From Actinosynnema sp042752395 (lineage in GTDB: Bacteria > Actinomycetota > Actinomycetes > Mycobacteriales > Pseudonocardiaceae): 64,000 nt of DNA. Positions 17,082 through 26,356 of this stretch are shown here, piece by piece. Position 1 is the stretch's first letter. The number at the start of each line of letters is the position of its first letter. The notes beneath the pieces are model-generated. The model was not told the origin of the DNA, searched no databases, and saw nothing but the letters and a program-made list of their open reading frames with translations. The translations under genes were made by a program, and so were the position numbers. Location of the stretch: the NCBI RefSeq assembly GCF_042752395.1, contig NZ_JBHYXZ010000020.1, positions 1-64,000 of the forward strand, in the 5' to 3' direction.

Positions 17082-18341
17082 ATGACGGCACGCGCGCACG
17101 GCACTGGTGTGGTGGTCGGTCGGGCGGTGCGGGCACTGGCCGTCCTCGGCGGCCGGTCCGCGCTCGCGGGCCTGTCGGCCGTGGCGTCGTGGACGCGGGG
17201 CGAGCGGTTCGAGCCCGACCGGTGGCTCGCCGACGCCGTCGTGGCCCTCGGACCCGCGTACGTCAAGGTCGCGCAACTGCTCGGCACCCGCACCGACGTG
17301 CTGCCACCCCGCTGGTGCCGCGCCCTGGAACCGCTGCACGACCGCGCCCGCCCGGTGGAGTCCCGCGCCGCGGTCCGCCGCCTCCGCGCCCGCTTCGGCG
17401 ACCCCCGACCGGTCCTCGTGCGCGCCGGCAGCATCGCCTGCGTCTACCGGGTCACCGCCCCCGGCCGCGGCCACCTCGCCGTCAAGGTGCGCAAACCCGG
17501 CATCGGCCCCGCCCTGGCCGCCGACCTCGCCCTGCTCGACCGCGTCGCCCGCGCCGCGGCGCGACTGCCCGCGCTGCGCCGGATCCCCGTGGTCGAGGTC
17601 GTGCGCCAGGTGTCCGCCCGCGTCCTCGCCCAACTCGACTTCGCCCGGGAAGCCGACCTGCTCGACGGCTTCCGCTCCGCGCTGCGCGACGTGCCGGGCG
17701 TCGTCGTGCCCAAGGTCGACCGCCTGCTGTCCACCCGCGACATGATCGTGATGGAGCACCTCGACGGGCTCGACCGGCTCCGCCCGGACGACCTGGGCGT
17801 CGAGGAACGCCGACGCGCGGTCGCGACGGCCCTGCGCGCGGCCTACCGGATGCTGTTCCTCGACGGCGTGGTGCACTGCGACCTGCACCCCGGCAACCTC
17901 TACTTCCGCCCCGACGGCACGGTCGTCATCCTCGACGCGGGATTCGCGGTGCGACTGGACGAAGCGGCGCGCGAGAAGTTCGCCGCCTTCTTCTACTGCA
18001 TGAGCCAGGGCGACGGCGACGCGTGCGCGGAGATCGTCCTGTCCACCGCCGTCCCGGCGGCCGGAGCCGACCCGGCGGCGTTCCGCGCCGACCTCGCCGA
18101 CCTGGTGGCGCGGCACGCGGGCCGCGAGGCGGGCGCGTTCCGCCTGGCCCCGTTCGCCGCCCGGCTGTTCGACGCCCAGCGCAGGCACGGCTACCTCGCC
18201 GACCCGCGGTTCGTGTTCCCGATCCTGGCCCTGCTCGTGCTGGAGGGCACCGTGCGCGAGTTCGACCCCGACGCCGACTTCCAGCGGCTCGCCCGGCCCT
18301 ACCTGCTGAGCGCCCTGATGGAACGGGCCCTGGCCGGGTGA
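17082..18341 (+). CDS. AarF/ABC1/UbiB family kinase-like protein
   Basis: 419-residue atypical kinase. The family sequence GPAYVKVAQLLGTRTDVLPP precedes the kinase core (the KxGQ-type motif reads KVAQ here). The nucleotide lysine lies in LAVKVRKPGI, followed by QLDFAREADL, VMEHLDG, the catalytic VHCDLHPGNLYF and LDAGFAVRL in place of the DFG region. UbiB-type proteins support quinone/lipid metabolism in other bacteria; here the role is unknown. It stands alone, 135 bp after the alpha-galactosidase, and the contig breaks down soon after its stop. Confidence 0.88.
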   Translation: MTARAHGTGVVVGRAVRALAVLGGRSALAGLSAVASWTRGERFEPDRWLADAVVALGPAYVKVAQLLGTRTDVLPPRWCRALEPLHDRARPVESRAAVRRLRARFGDPRPVLVRAGSIACVYRVTAPGRGHLAVKVRKPGIGPALAADLALLDRVARAAARLPALRRIPVVEVVRQVSARVLAQLDFAREADLLDGFRSALRDVPGVVVPKVDRLLSTRDMIVMEHLDGLDRLRPDDLGVEERRRAVATALRAAYRMLFLDGVVHCDLHPGNLYFRPDGTVVILDAGFAVRLDEAAREKFAAFFYCMSQGDGDACAEIVLSTAVPAAGADPAAFRADLADLVARHAGREAGAFRLAPFAARLFDAQRRHGYLADPRFVFPILALLVLEGTVREFDPDADFQRLARPYLLSALMERALAG

Positions 18342-18528
18342 CGCGGGGGCCCCGCGCCCCCGCGCGGGGCCCCCCCCCGCCACCACCCCCCCCCGCCCCC
18401 CTGGTTGGACCCCCCCCGGCCCCCCCACACCCTCGACTCCACCCGCCGGTCGCGCAGGGCGTGGTGGTTGATCCACACCGCGCCGCCNNNNNNNNNNGCC
18501 CGCGCCCAGCGGCGCGGGCCCCCGCCGA
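18342..18528. other. Assembly gap (N at 18488-18497) and low-quality flanks
   Basis: Ten Ns with C/G homopolymer-rich sequence on the left flank (long C runs from 18368). No gene can be supported. The order of the two flanking contigs should be treated as uncertain. Confidence 0.9.
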
Positions 18529-19251
18529 TCACAGCCCGCCGACCTTCACCGGGAACTCCTGGATGGTCGCCACCACGACGTCCGGGTCGTCCGGCAGCAC
18601 CAGCTCCACCGGCTCCCGCAACCGGTAGAGGTCGCCCCGCGGCGGGAACTGCGTCAGGTTCCCCACCAGCACCGCCGGGTTCTTCGTCTCCAGCACGAGG
18701 GGCTCGTACGCCTTCGGCGACGTGACGCCGGCGCGGCGCAGCAACTCGTCCGGCTGGTCGATCGTCATGGTGAACCGCAGCACCATCACCTGCTCGTAAC
18801 GCGGTGGGTACCGCTGGGTCAGCCGCAGCAGGCTCTCGGGCGTGACGTCGATGTCGTTCTGCTCGATGGTGATCGTCCCGGCCGCGGTGTCGTCCTCCCC
18901 GCCGGGCAGCTCGCCGCTGACCCGGTGCCCGACCACCCGCAGTCGCACCGAGTTGTCCGGGTCGTCCGGGTTGTACTCCACCCGGACCTTGATACCGCCC
19001 CGGAAGTCCACGCTCACGACGCTCGTCCTGATCCGCAGCGGCGTGTTGACCGCGAGGCAGCTGCACGGGATCTCCGCGCCGATCGGCGGCAGCCCGTTGA
19101 ACGTCCGGACCTCCTCCGCCGCCGCGCTCGGCGACCCCGCCACCGCCGCCGCGCCGACCCCCAACGCCGCCGCCGCGGTGCCCTTCAGGAACCCTCGCCG
19201 GTCCGCGCCGCCGAGCGGCTCCCCGTGGTGCTCGTGTTCGTTGTCGGACAA
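18529..19251 (-). CDS. Tat-exported hypothetical protein
   Basis: Unrecognised secreted protein of about 240 residues. A twin-arginine signal is clear: DRRGFLKG (Arg18-Arg19), a hydrophobic stretch AAAALGVGAAAVAG, then an SAAA cleavage region. The mature part is beta-rich with two nearby Cys (PCSCL). I placed the start at TTG 19251, with GGAGG 6 nt upstream; an ATG at 19362 would add 37 residues before the Tat signal and is less likely. A 34-codon hydrophobic reading frame (MSSRPGWLLLAV...) ends at 19254 and could be translationally coupled, but it is weak. No function is proposed. Confidence 0.75.
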   Translation of the reverse strand: MSDNEHEHHGEPLGGADRRGFLKGTAAAALGVGAAAVAGSPSAAAEEVRTFNGLPPIGAEIPCSCLAVNTPLRIRTSVVSVDFRGGIKVRVEYNPDDPDNSVRLRVVGHRVSGELPGGEDDTAAGTITIEQNDIDVTPESLLRLTQRYPPRYEQVMVLRFTMTIDQPDELLRRAGVTSPKAYEPLVLETKNPAVLVGNLTQFPPRGDLYRLREPVELVLPDDPDVVVATIQEFPVKVGGL

Positions 19252-19459
19252 CGTCAACCTCCACCGCACTTGTTCGCCAGTCCAGCGACTCGAACGTAGG
19301 GCAGGGTCACGGCGATCGTCGGCACCGCAAGCAAAAGCCAACCCGGTCGTGACGACATCCACCCGGCCGTGTGCTCTACGGCTGCTCGAAACCGTTGCGG
19401 CGCGTCATATTCGGCGGCGAATGACGGGGTGGTCGCACGGTCGAGCGATGCTGCCGGGC

Positions 19460-19640
19460 GACGCCTCATCAGGTCCGCTGCCGTGCTGCCCGCGTCCGTG
19501 TTGTCGCGCTCGTGCTGCCGCGCTCGTGCTGCCCGCGTCTGTGTTGTCGCGCTGGTGCCGTCCGGGTCTGTGCCGTCCGGGTCTGTGCTGTTCGGGTTCG
19601 TGCCGTTCGGGCTTGCGGTGCCGCGCTCGCGCTGTTCGCC
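19460..19640. repeat. Degenerate short repeats (intergenic)
   Basis: The region between the DUF3558 gene and the Tat-protein gene consists of imperfect units of roughly 15-25 bp built from GTGCTGCCCGCGTC, GTGTTGTCGCGCTC, and GTGCCGTCCGGGTCT (nearly repeated twice). All frames give low-complexity Arg/Thr/Ser/Val peptides. I see no gene in 19252-19644. Confidence 0.65.
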
Positions 19641-19644
19641 GTGA

Positions 19645-20193
19645 CTACGGCAACCGGGGCTCGACCAACTCGGCGACCTTCATCGCCGCCGGGCACGGAT
19701 CCTCGTCGGGAGTGCCGGAGTTGAGCACGACATCGACCCGCGACGACTCCGTGACGCCGATGAAGACCCCGCAACTGCCGGTCGCCCCGATCGCCTGCTT
19801 GGCCTGGTGCCGACCGACCATGATCTCCTGCACCACGTTGCCGTTCGACTGCACCTGCGCCAACCCGGCGGTGGTCCGCACACCGACCCCGAGCCGTGCC
19901 GTTCGGGGCGAGAAGTTGCACACCCGCGCAGACCCGAGCTGCTCCACCACCGGTTCGGCGGTCTGCGCTCCGGTGATCGCCTCGGCCTCGGCCTTGGTCA
20001 GCAGCGTGCACGGGTCGAGGCCGTCGAGCGGACCACCCCTGGACGGCCCGACCTGCGGCGCGGTCGTCTGTTGCGCGCTCTCCGGCGCGGAAGCCCCGGC
20101 CGTCGGGTCGGACTGCCCGTCAGCCGGCCCGCCACAGGCGGTGGCCGCGAACAGCGCGACAGCCGCGCCGATCAGGATGATTCGAGGGTTCAC
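19645..20193 (-). CDS. DUF3558 domain lipoprotein
   Basis: 182-residue lipoprotein. The signal peptide is MNPRIILIGAAVALFAATAC with lipobox AATAC, followed by a Gly/Ser/Thr/Pro linker. The DUF3558-type domain starts LDPCTLLTKAEAEAITG and continues with RVCNF and a late Cys pair. This family is abundant on the surface of Pseudonocardiaceae; its function is unknown. It lies downstream of the amyloid-motif gene on the same strand, 134 bp apart, so co-transcription is possible but not shown. Confidence 0.82.
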   Translation of the reverse strand: MNPRIILIGAAVALFAATACGGPADGQSDPTAGASAPESAQQTTAPQVGPSRGGPLDGLDPCTLLTKAEAEAITGAQTAEPVVEQLGSARVCNFSPRTARLGVGVRTTAGLAQVQSNGNVVQEIMVGRHQAKQAIGATGSCGVFIGVTESSRVDVVLNSGTPDEDPCPAAMKVAELVEPRLP

Positions 20194-20327
20194 GGTCTCT
20201 TCCCGGTCGGCAAGCTGACGCTTCGTGCGACGACCGTAACCAATCCCGCATCACCACCGCTAGACCTCCACCACCGCCCCCACACCGCACCGCCCCCACA
20301 CCCCTCGGCCCCCACACTCCGCGCCCG

Positions 20328-21029
20328 TCACCCGACTCCGGCCGCACACACGCGCCTGACCGCTTCCGCCCGGTCGTACAACGCCTCCAACCCAACCCCG
20401 TCCACCACCGCCGCGAGGAACCGCTCCAACACCACCACGACCGCCCCCGGCAACGAAACCCGCGCCACCAGTCCGCTCAACGTCGCCATGGCCTCCCCGA
20501 TCCGCTCGGCGGGCCGCGCCGCCGGCTCCGCGATCCCCAGCTCGTCCAGGGTGCGGAAGGTGCGGATCTCCGTCACCAACCGACCGATCGTGAACCACAC
20601 CAACTCGTCCTGTCCGGCCCGCCGCTCGATCCGCCGCTGCAACGCGTCCACCACGTCGGTGTACGCGTTCAACGCCACGCCCCGGTCGGCACCGTCCCGC
20701 GACACCTCCTCGACCAACCGCCGAGCCGCCTCCGGCACCGCCGCGAACTCCGCCTCACCGAAGCCGACCGCGAGCATCGCCTCGACCAACTCCTCCCACG
20801 CCGCCCGCTCGCGGTCGGGCAGCGGCACCAGGGACAGCCGATCGCCCATGTGCCACCCCATGACGAAGTACCACGGCCCCTGCGCGGGCACCGCCACCGA
20901 GCCACCCGGCCCATCAGGGGGCGGCTGCCCCGGGCCGTGGTGCACGTTCACGACACCGGTGTTGGTGCCGACCTGGACGACCGGGCCGCGGACTTCACCG
21001 TTGACCACGTTGTTGGTCTGATCTGACAT
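20328..21029 (-). CDS. Protein with N-terminal amyloid-signalling-like (BASS/RHIM-like) motif
   Basis: 233 residues. The first 32 contain NNVVNGEVRGPVVQVG followed by TNTGVVNVHHG. This N-x-V-x-G-x-V-x-G-x-VVQ-x-G pattern is what I recall for bacterial amyloid signalling sequences of the RHIM/PP-like class. Those motifs join NLR-type receptors to effectors in filamentous actinobacteria. A Pro/Gly linker (PPPDGPGG) follows, then about 180 residues, mostly helical (RAAWEELVEAMLAVGFGEAE, ALNAYTDVVDALQRRIERRA), that I do not recognise. The start ATG has GGAG 6 nt upstream. No NLR, TIR or protease gene is in the window, so a receptor would have to act from elsewhere. The role is inferred from the motif alone. 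Confidence 0.65.
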   Translation of the reverse strand: MSDQTNNVVNGEVRGPVVQVGTNTGVVNVHHGPGQPPPDGPGGSVAVPAQGPWYFVMGWHMGDRLSLVPLPDRERAAWEELVEAMLAVGFGEAEFAAVPEAARRLVEEVSRDGADRGVALNAYTDVVDALQRRIERRAGQDELVWFTIGRLVTEIRTFRTLDELGIAEPAARPAERIGEAMATLSGLVARVSLPGAVVVVLERFLAAVVDGVGLEALYDRAEAVRRVCAAGVG

Positions 21030-21668
21030 GCACGCTCCGGAGCGGCTGAGCGGGAGGCCGACGGCATCCCGGCCGTCGCGGTCGCCGGAATGCTAGGCCG
21101 CGCCGACGGATCGGCCGCCGCACTTTTGCGCGGCACCCGCGCGAGTGCCACGCCGTGCCGCTGCCACACGCCACCCCGACCCACGCCACGGCGACCCCAC
21201 GCCACCCCGGCCCACGCCACGGCGACCTCACGCCACCCTGACCTGTGCCGTGTCGACCCGTGCAGCTTCACCCCGTGTCGTGTCGGCCCGCACAGCCCAC
21301 GCCGCGTCGACTCGTGCCGCGCTGTGCCTGGCGTCGGGCCAATGTGCGGAACCTGGATCCGCAGCCCGGCCAACCGTCTCCTCACCGCAAGCAAGCCCGC
21401 CGCCCATCGCCAGCCGCACCGCCCGCCGCCAACCACCGCCATGCACACGCCCGCCGCCAACCACACCGCAAACCACACCGCCAACCGCCAACCACGTCGC
21501 CAACTACCGCCCGCCGCTGCCACCGGCCTACCGCAACCGCCGCCGGGCCGGCCGATTTATCCGGCTAACGTGAGACATGCGGTTCGGGTTGTCACCGGTT
21601 GCAAGCTTCGCCTGTCCGGGTGAGGTGGCACCGAAACCCGTGCCGGTGACAGCCCCGAGCCGATCCCG
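21030..21668. repeat. Gene-free region with degenerate repeats
   Basis: No credible gene. From about 21130 to 21330 there are imperfect repeats of CCCACGCCACGGCGACC and CACGCCACCC-type units, then Gly/Thr-codon-like CGTGTCG(G/A)CCCG units. From 21420 to 21520 there are CAACCACACCGCAAAC-like units. Translations are low-complexity His/Arg/Pro/Thr in every frame. The minus-strand promoter of the 20328-21029 gene probably lies near 21090 (TAGCAT in the minus direction). Confidence 0.6.
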
Positions 21669-23789
21669 CTACACCGCCGTAGCCCGCACCAGCACCAACC
21701 GCTCCGGGTGCAGCACGGGAGCCTGCACGCCCGCCGACGTCAGCACCCGGCCCGGCAGCGTGACCCCCTCCGGCGTCCACCACGGCAGCCGGATGCCCCA
21801 GTTGTGCGCGTTCCCGTCCGGGTAATCCCCCGGCGGCAAGGGGCGCACGTGGTACCGCCGGTCGGGAGCCAGCCCCGGCAGGCGGACCGCGCCCGGCGGG
21901 TACGAGGCCGACGTGGCCAGGGAGACGATCGCGAACACGGCGTCCGAACCGTCCTCCGCCACCACCCCGTGCACCTCGATCGCCGGGTCCGGGTGGTCGC
22001 CGTGCACGGCCACCCCGGTGTGCAGCAACGGCCGCAGGGACTTGTACAGCGCCACCCACGACGACAACCGCTCCAGGTCCTCCGGCGACGCCGCCGTCAG
22101 GTCCCACTCGATCCCGAAGTGCCCGAACAGCGCCGTCCCCGCCCGGAAGTCGAGGGGGTGCCGCCGGTGGGTCGTGTGCGACGCCTCCGCCCCCACGTGC
22201 GTCCCCATCAGCTCCAACGGGATCAGCGCGTTGGTCCACCGCTGCATCGCCTGCCGCTCCAACGCGTCGATGCAGTCCGACACCCACACCCGGTCCGTGC
22301 GCTCCAGCACCTCCAGGTCCACCCGTCCGCCCCCGGACGAGCACGACTCGATCTCCACGCCGGGGTGCCGCCGCCGCAGCTCGTCCATCAGCCGGTACAC
22401 GGCCAGCGTCTGCCCGTGCACCCCGGCCCGCCCGGTCGGCCGGTGCCCGGCGTCGACCAGGTCCCGGTTGTGGTCCCACTTCAGGTACGACACGGGGTAC
22501 TCGGACAGCAGCGCGTCCAACCGCTCCAGGATGTACGCGAACGCCTCGGGCCTGGCCAGGTCGAGCACCTGCTGGAACCGGGCCGTCCCGGGCAGCCGGT
22601 CGCCGGCCGCCATGATCCAGTCCGGGTGCGCCCGCGCCAGGTCCGAGTCGGGGTTGACCATCTCCGGCTCGACCCAGATCCCGAACTGCATGCCCAGCCC
22701 GGTCACGTGGTCGGTCAACGGCCCGAGCCCGTCCGGCCACACCTCGTCGGACACGTACCAGTCGCCCAGCCCGCGCCGGTCGTCGCGCCGCGACCCGAAC
22801 CAGCCGTCGTCCAGCACGAACCGCTCCGCGCCGACCGCGGCGGCGGCGTCGGCCAGTGCCTTCAGCCGGTCGAGGTCGTGGTCGAAGTACACCGCCTCCC
22901 ACGTGTTCACCACGACCGGCCGGGGGGACCTCGGGTGCGACGGCCGGGACCGCAGGTGCCGGTGGAACCGCGCGGACACCTCGTCCAACCCGTGCCCGTA
23001 CGACGCGTACTGCCACGGCGACGCGTACGACCCGCCCGGCCCCAGCACGACCTCGCCGGACAGCAGCAGCTCGCCGGACCCGAGCAGCGACACCGAGTGG
23101 TAGGTCCGCTCGGCGAACGTCCGGTGGTTGCCGGACCAGGCCGTGTGCACGGCCCAGACCTCGCCGGACCGGTTGCCGAACCCGGCGGTGCCGGCGGCGA
23201 ACAGGTAGGCGGAGTCGTAGCCGGTGCGGCCGGTCCGGTTCTCGCGCACCCGCAGCCCGTGCGTCCACCGGGTGCGCTGCGGGCTGCGCTCGCGCGTCCA
23301 CCGACCGGTGAAGTCCAAAATCTCGACCGCCTGCGCGGGCACCGGCAGGGTCAGGTTCACCGCGTCCACGGTGAAGTCGGACGAGCCGGTGTTGGTGAGC
23401 ACGGCCCGCTGCCGCACCAGCCCGGCCGGCGTCAGCTCCACGACCAGGTCCAGCGCCAGCCCGGCGACCTCGTCCACGGCCCGGATCGCCGGACCGCCCG
23501 CGGACACCACCCGGAACGCGGTCGAGAAGTCCCGCCCGCCGCGGTTCCCGATGATCCCGGGCGTGCCGAGCCACCCCGCCGACTGCTCGGGCAGCACGGC
23601 CACGTCCACCGGGCCGTCCACCGAGAACCCGATGGGGTGCGGGCTCTGCGCGAGCAGCACCGCGTCCAGTTCCGCCGGGGACAGCTCGCCCAGGTCGGCG
23701 CCCCAGTGGCGGACGCGGGGGAGCGTGCCCCCGGAGAAGTCGAGCACCAGGCTCACACCCGCTGCCCGCAGGTGCGTCAGGTCTGCCAC
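21669..23789 (-). CDS. Alpha-galactosidase, GH36 (galactomannan locus)
   Basis: 706-residue glycosidase, no signal peptide, so cytoplasmic. It has the N-terminal GH36 beta-supersandwich (HPIGFSVDGPVDV, IIGNRGGRDFSTAF), the barrel motifs NTWEAVYFDHDLDRL, VLDDGWFGSRRDDRRGLGDW and GIWVEPEMVNPDSDL. The nucleophile is Asp439 in LKWDHNRDL, the acid/base Asp505 in VSDCIDALERQ; ESCSSGGGR lies between. It is longer and of a different subgroup from the GH36 at 14880. The start is GTG (MADLTHLRAAG) with AGAGGAAG upstream. It is divergent from the beta-mannosidase; both probably act on galacto-manno-oligosaccharides. Confidence 0.94.
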   Translation of the reverse strand: MADLTHLRAAGVSLVLDFSGGTLPRVRHWGADLGELSPAELDAVLLAQSPHPIGFSVDGPVDVAVLPEQSAGWLGTPGIIGNRGGRDFSTAFRVVSAGGPAIRAVDEVAGLALDLVVELTPAGLVRQRAVLTNTGSSDFTVDAVNLTLPVPAQAVEILDFTGRWTRERSPQRTRWTHGLRVRENRTGRTGYDSAYLFAAGTAGFGNRSGEVWAVHTAWSGNHRTFAERTYHSVSLLGSGELLLSGEVVLGPGGSYASPWQYASYGHGLDEVSARFHRHLRSRPSHPRSPRPVVVNTWEAVYFDHDLDRLKALADAAAAVGAERFVLDDGWFGSRRDDRRGLGDWYVSDEVWPDGLGPLTDHVTGLGMQFGIWVEPEMVNPDSDLARAHPDWIMAAGDRLPGTARFQQVLDLARPEAFAYILERLDALLSEYPVSYLKWDHNRDLVDAGHRPTGRAGVHGQTLAVYRLMDELRRRHPGVEIESCSSGGGRVDLEVLERTDRVWVSDCIDALERQAMQRWTNALIPLELMGTHVGAEASHTTHRRHPLDFRAGTALFGHFGIEWDLTAASPEDLERLSSWVALYKSLRPLLHTGVAVHGDHPDPAIEVHGVVAEDGSDAVFAIVSLATSASYPPGAVRLPGLAPDRRYHVRPLPPGDYPDGNAHNWGIRLPWWTPEGVTLPGRVLTSAGVQAPVLHPERLVLVRATAV

Positions 23790-23821
23790 TTTGTGGTCTT
23801 CCTCTCTGGCGGTGAACCTCG

Positions 23822-23850
23822 TTGACTTACTTTAGTTGCTGGCGTAAGAA
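23822..23850 (+). promoter_or_regulatory. Promoter of the beta-mannosidase operon
   Basis: -35 TTGACT (23822-23827), a 17-bp spacer and -10 TAAGAA (23845-23850). The spacer begins TACTTTAGTT and resembles the spacer of the promoter at 28242. The inverted repeat CTTAC/GTAAG (from 23826 to 23848) overlaps the promoter and is a possible operator. The divergent GH36 gene starts at 23789, so the site may control both. Confidence 0.75.
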
Positions 23851-23911
23851 TCGCCATACCTTGAACGTCACACGGCAGAAACCCACCGCCACCGCCCGGG
23901 AAAGAGGAACG

Positions 23912-26356
23912 ATGACGCGCACGACCTTGCACGACGGGTGGCGGCTGAGCGCGGTGGGCGGGCCGATCCCCGCGGCCGTCGCCGACCGCGAAGTGCCCGC
24001 GGTCGTGCCCGGCAGCACGCACCTCGACCTCCTCGCGGCGGGCCTGATCCCCGAGCCCTACCTCGACACCAACGAGACCGAGCTGGCGTGGATGCACCGC
24101 GCGGACTGGCGTTACGCGCTCACCTTCGACGCCGAGGCCGCGCGGCCGGGCGAGAAGGTGGAATTGGCGTTCGACGGGCTGGACACCGTGGCGACGGTGG
24201 CGCTCAACGGCCACGTTCTCGGCAGCACCGCCAACATGTTCCGCTCCTACCGCTTCGACGTCCGCGAGCACCTGCGGGACGGCGCGAACGACCTCGTCGT
24301 CACGTTCCGCTCCGCCCTCGCCTACGCCGAGGAGCAGGAGGCCGCGCTGGGCCGGCGTGACCGCGCCTACCCGCACCCGATGAACGCGGTGCGCAAGATG
24401 GCCTGCTCGTTCGGCTGGGACTGGGGTCCGGACCTCCAGACCGCGGGCATCTGGAAGCCGGTGCGGCTGGAGCGCTGGACCGACGCCCGGCTGGCGCAGG
24501 TCCGCCCCCTGGTCACGGTGGACGGGGACGGCACGGGCCGGGTCGAGGTGCACGTCGAGGTCGACCGCGCCCGCGACGCGGCCCTCACGGCGGTCGCCAC
24601 CGTGGCCGGCGTGGAGCGGCGCGTCCGCGTCGAGGGCGACTCCGCCGTGGTGACCGTCGAGGTGCCGGACGTCGACCTGTGGTGGCCCGTGGGCTACGGC
24701 GACCACCCCCTCTACGACCTCGACATCGTCCTCCTCGCCGATGACGCGGAGGTGGACCGCGCCGAGCGCCGCATCGGGTTCCGCACGATCACCGTCGACA
24801 CCACGCCCGACGACATCGGCGCCCCGTTCACCTTCGTGGTCAACGGCAGGCCGGTGTTCGCCAAGGGCGCGAACTGGATCCCGGACGACCACTTCCTCAC
24901 CCGGATCACCCGCGACCGCCTGGCGCGCCGGGTCGACCAGGCCGTCGCGGCGAACATGAACATGCTCCGCATCTGGGGCGGCGGCATCTACGAGACCGAC
25001 GACTTCTACGACGTCTGCGACGAGCGCGGCGTGCTCGTCTGGCAGGACTTCCTGTTCGCCTGCGCCGCCTACGCCGAGGAGTCGCCGCTGTGGGAGGAGG
25101 TCGAGGCCGAGGCCCGGGAGAACGTCGCCCGGCTGACCTCGCACCCGTCCCTCGCGCTGTGGAACGGCAACAACGAGAACCTCTGGGGCTTCGAGGACTG
25201 GGGCTGGCGCGAGCAGTTGCAGGGCCGCACCTGGGGCCTGGGCTACTACACCGACCTGCTGCCGAAGATCGTCGCCGAGCTGGACCCGACCAGGCACTAC
25301 TCGCCCGGCAGCCCGTACAGCCCGGGTGAGCCGCACCCGAACGAGGACACCCACGGCACGCGGCACGAGTGGGAGGTCTGGAACCGGGTCGACTACACCC
25401 ACTACCGCGACCACGCGCCCCGGTTCTGCTCCGAGTTCGGCTTCCAGGGCCCGCCGACGTGGGCGACGCTCACCCGGTGGGTCCACGACGAGCCGATGAC
25501 CCCGACCTCGCCCGCGTTCCTGCTGCACCAGAAGGCCGAGGACGGCAACGGCAAGCTCGACCGCGGCCTCGCGCCGCACCTGCCCGCGCCCGGGGCGTTC
25601 GAGGACTGGCACTGGGCGACCCAGCTCAACCAGGCCCGCGCGGTCGCGTTCGGGATCGAGCACTTCCGCTCCCACTGGCCCCGCACGGCGGGCGCGCTGG
25701 TGTGGCAGCTCAACGACTGCTGGCCGGTCACGTCGTGGGCCGCGATCGACGGCGACGAGCGGCCGAAGCCGCTGTACTACGCGCTGCGGCACGCCTTCGC
25801 GCCCCGCCTGCTCACCGTCCAGCCGCGGGACGGCGTGGACGTGCTCATCGCGGTCAACGACACCGACGACGCCTGGACCGGCGACGTCGCGCTGGAGCGC
25901 CAGACGTTCGCGGGCGAGGTGCTCGCGGCGGCTAAACTCCCGCTCGACGTGCCGGCGCGGTCGGTGGCGCGGCTCGACCTGGCGGCGGAGTTGACGACGC
26001 CGGGCGACCCGAGGGGGGAGGTGCTGGTGGTGGGCACGGCCGACGCGCGCACCGCGCACCTGTTCCGGGAGGACCTGGAACTGACCTACGACCCCGCGCC
26101 GCTGGCCGCCGAGGTGCGGCGGGTGGCCGAGGGCTACCGGGTGGACGTCACCGCGTCCTCCTTCGCCCGCGACGTCGCCGTGCTGGCCGACCGGGTCGCC
26201 GAGGACGCCGTCGTGGACGACGCGCTGGTCACCCTCACCGCCGGCGGGACGCACTCGTTCCTGGTCCGGACCGCGACCGAGCTGGCGGACCCGTCCGCGC
26301 TGACCGGTCCGCTGGTGCTGCGATCGGCCAACAGCCTGAGCGCGGTGCGGACATGA
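23912..26356 (+). CDS. Beta-mannosidase, GH2
   Basis: 814-residue cytoplasmic exo-beta-mannosidase; it releases mannose from beta-1,4-manno-oligosaccharides. The N-terminal sugar-binding domain (LHDGWRLSAVGG, VVPGSTHLDLLAAGLIPEPY) and FGWDWGPDLQTAGIWKPV are characteristic of mannosidases within GH2. The acid/base is Glu422 in NGNNENLWG and the nucleophile Glu508 in CSEFGFQG. LVWQLNDCWPVTSWA lies in the C-terminal part of the barrel. The ATG at 23912 has AGAGGA just upstream. The stop overlaps the next gene (ATGA). Confidence 0.95.
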   Translation: MTRTTLHDGWRLSAVGGPIPAAVADREVPAVVPGSTHLDLLAAGLIPEPYLDTNETELAWMHRADWRYALTFDAEAARPGEKVELAFDGLDTVATVALNGHVLGSTANMFRSYRFDVREHLRDGANDLVVTFRSALAYAEEQEAALGRRDRAYPHPMNAVRKMACSFGWDWGPDLQTAGIWKPVRLERWTDARLAQVRPLVTVDGDGTGRVEVHVEVDRARDAALTAVATVAGVERRVRVEGDSAVVTVEVPDVDLWWPVGYGDHPLYDLDIVLLADDAEVDRAERRIGFRTITVDTTPDDIGAPFTFVVNGRPVFAKGANWIPDDHFLTRITRDRLARRVDQAVAANMNMLRIWGGGIYETDDFYDVCDERGVLVWQDFLFACAAYAEESPLWEEVEAEARENVARLTSHPSLALWNGNNENLWGFEDWGWREQLQGRTWGLGYYTDLLPKIVAELDPTRHYSPGSPYSPGEPHPNEDTHGTRHEWEVWNRVDYTHYRDHAPRFCSEFGFQGPPTWATLTRWVHDEPMTPTSPAFLLHQKAEDGNGKLDRGLAPHLPAPGAFEDWHWATQLNQARAVAFGIEHFRSHWPRTAGALVWQLNDCWPVTSWAAIDGDERPKPLYYALRHAFAPRLLTVQPRDGVDVLIAVNDTDDAWTGDVALERQTFAGEVLAAAKLPLDVPARSVARLDLAAELTTPGDPRGEVLVVGTADARTAHLFREDLELTYDPAPLAAEVRRVAEGYRVDVTASSFARDVAVLADRVAEDAVVDDALVTLTAGGTHSFLVRTATELADPSALTGPLVLRSANSLSAVRT

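Noticed and set aside
18529..19362. Longer start (ATG 19362) for the Tat-exported protein
   Set aside because: It would put 37 residues without homology before the Tat signal; TTG 19251 has a well-placed GGAGG.
21090..21623. 177-residue plus-strand frame
   Set aside because: Built from degenerate repeats; translation is low-complexity His/Arg/Pro/Thr with no start signal.
23777..26254. 825-residue minus-strand frame opposite beta-mannosidase
   Set aside because: Long open frame caused by high GC; the plus strand has catalytic motifs and a good promoter.
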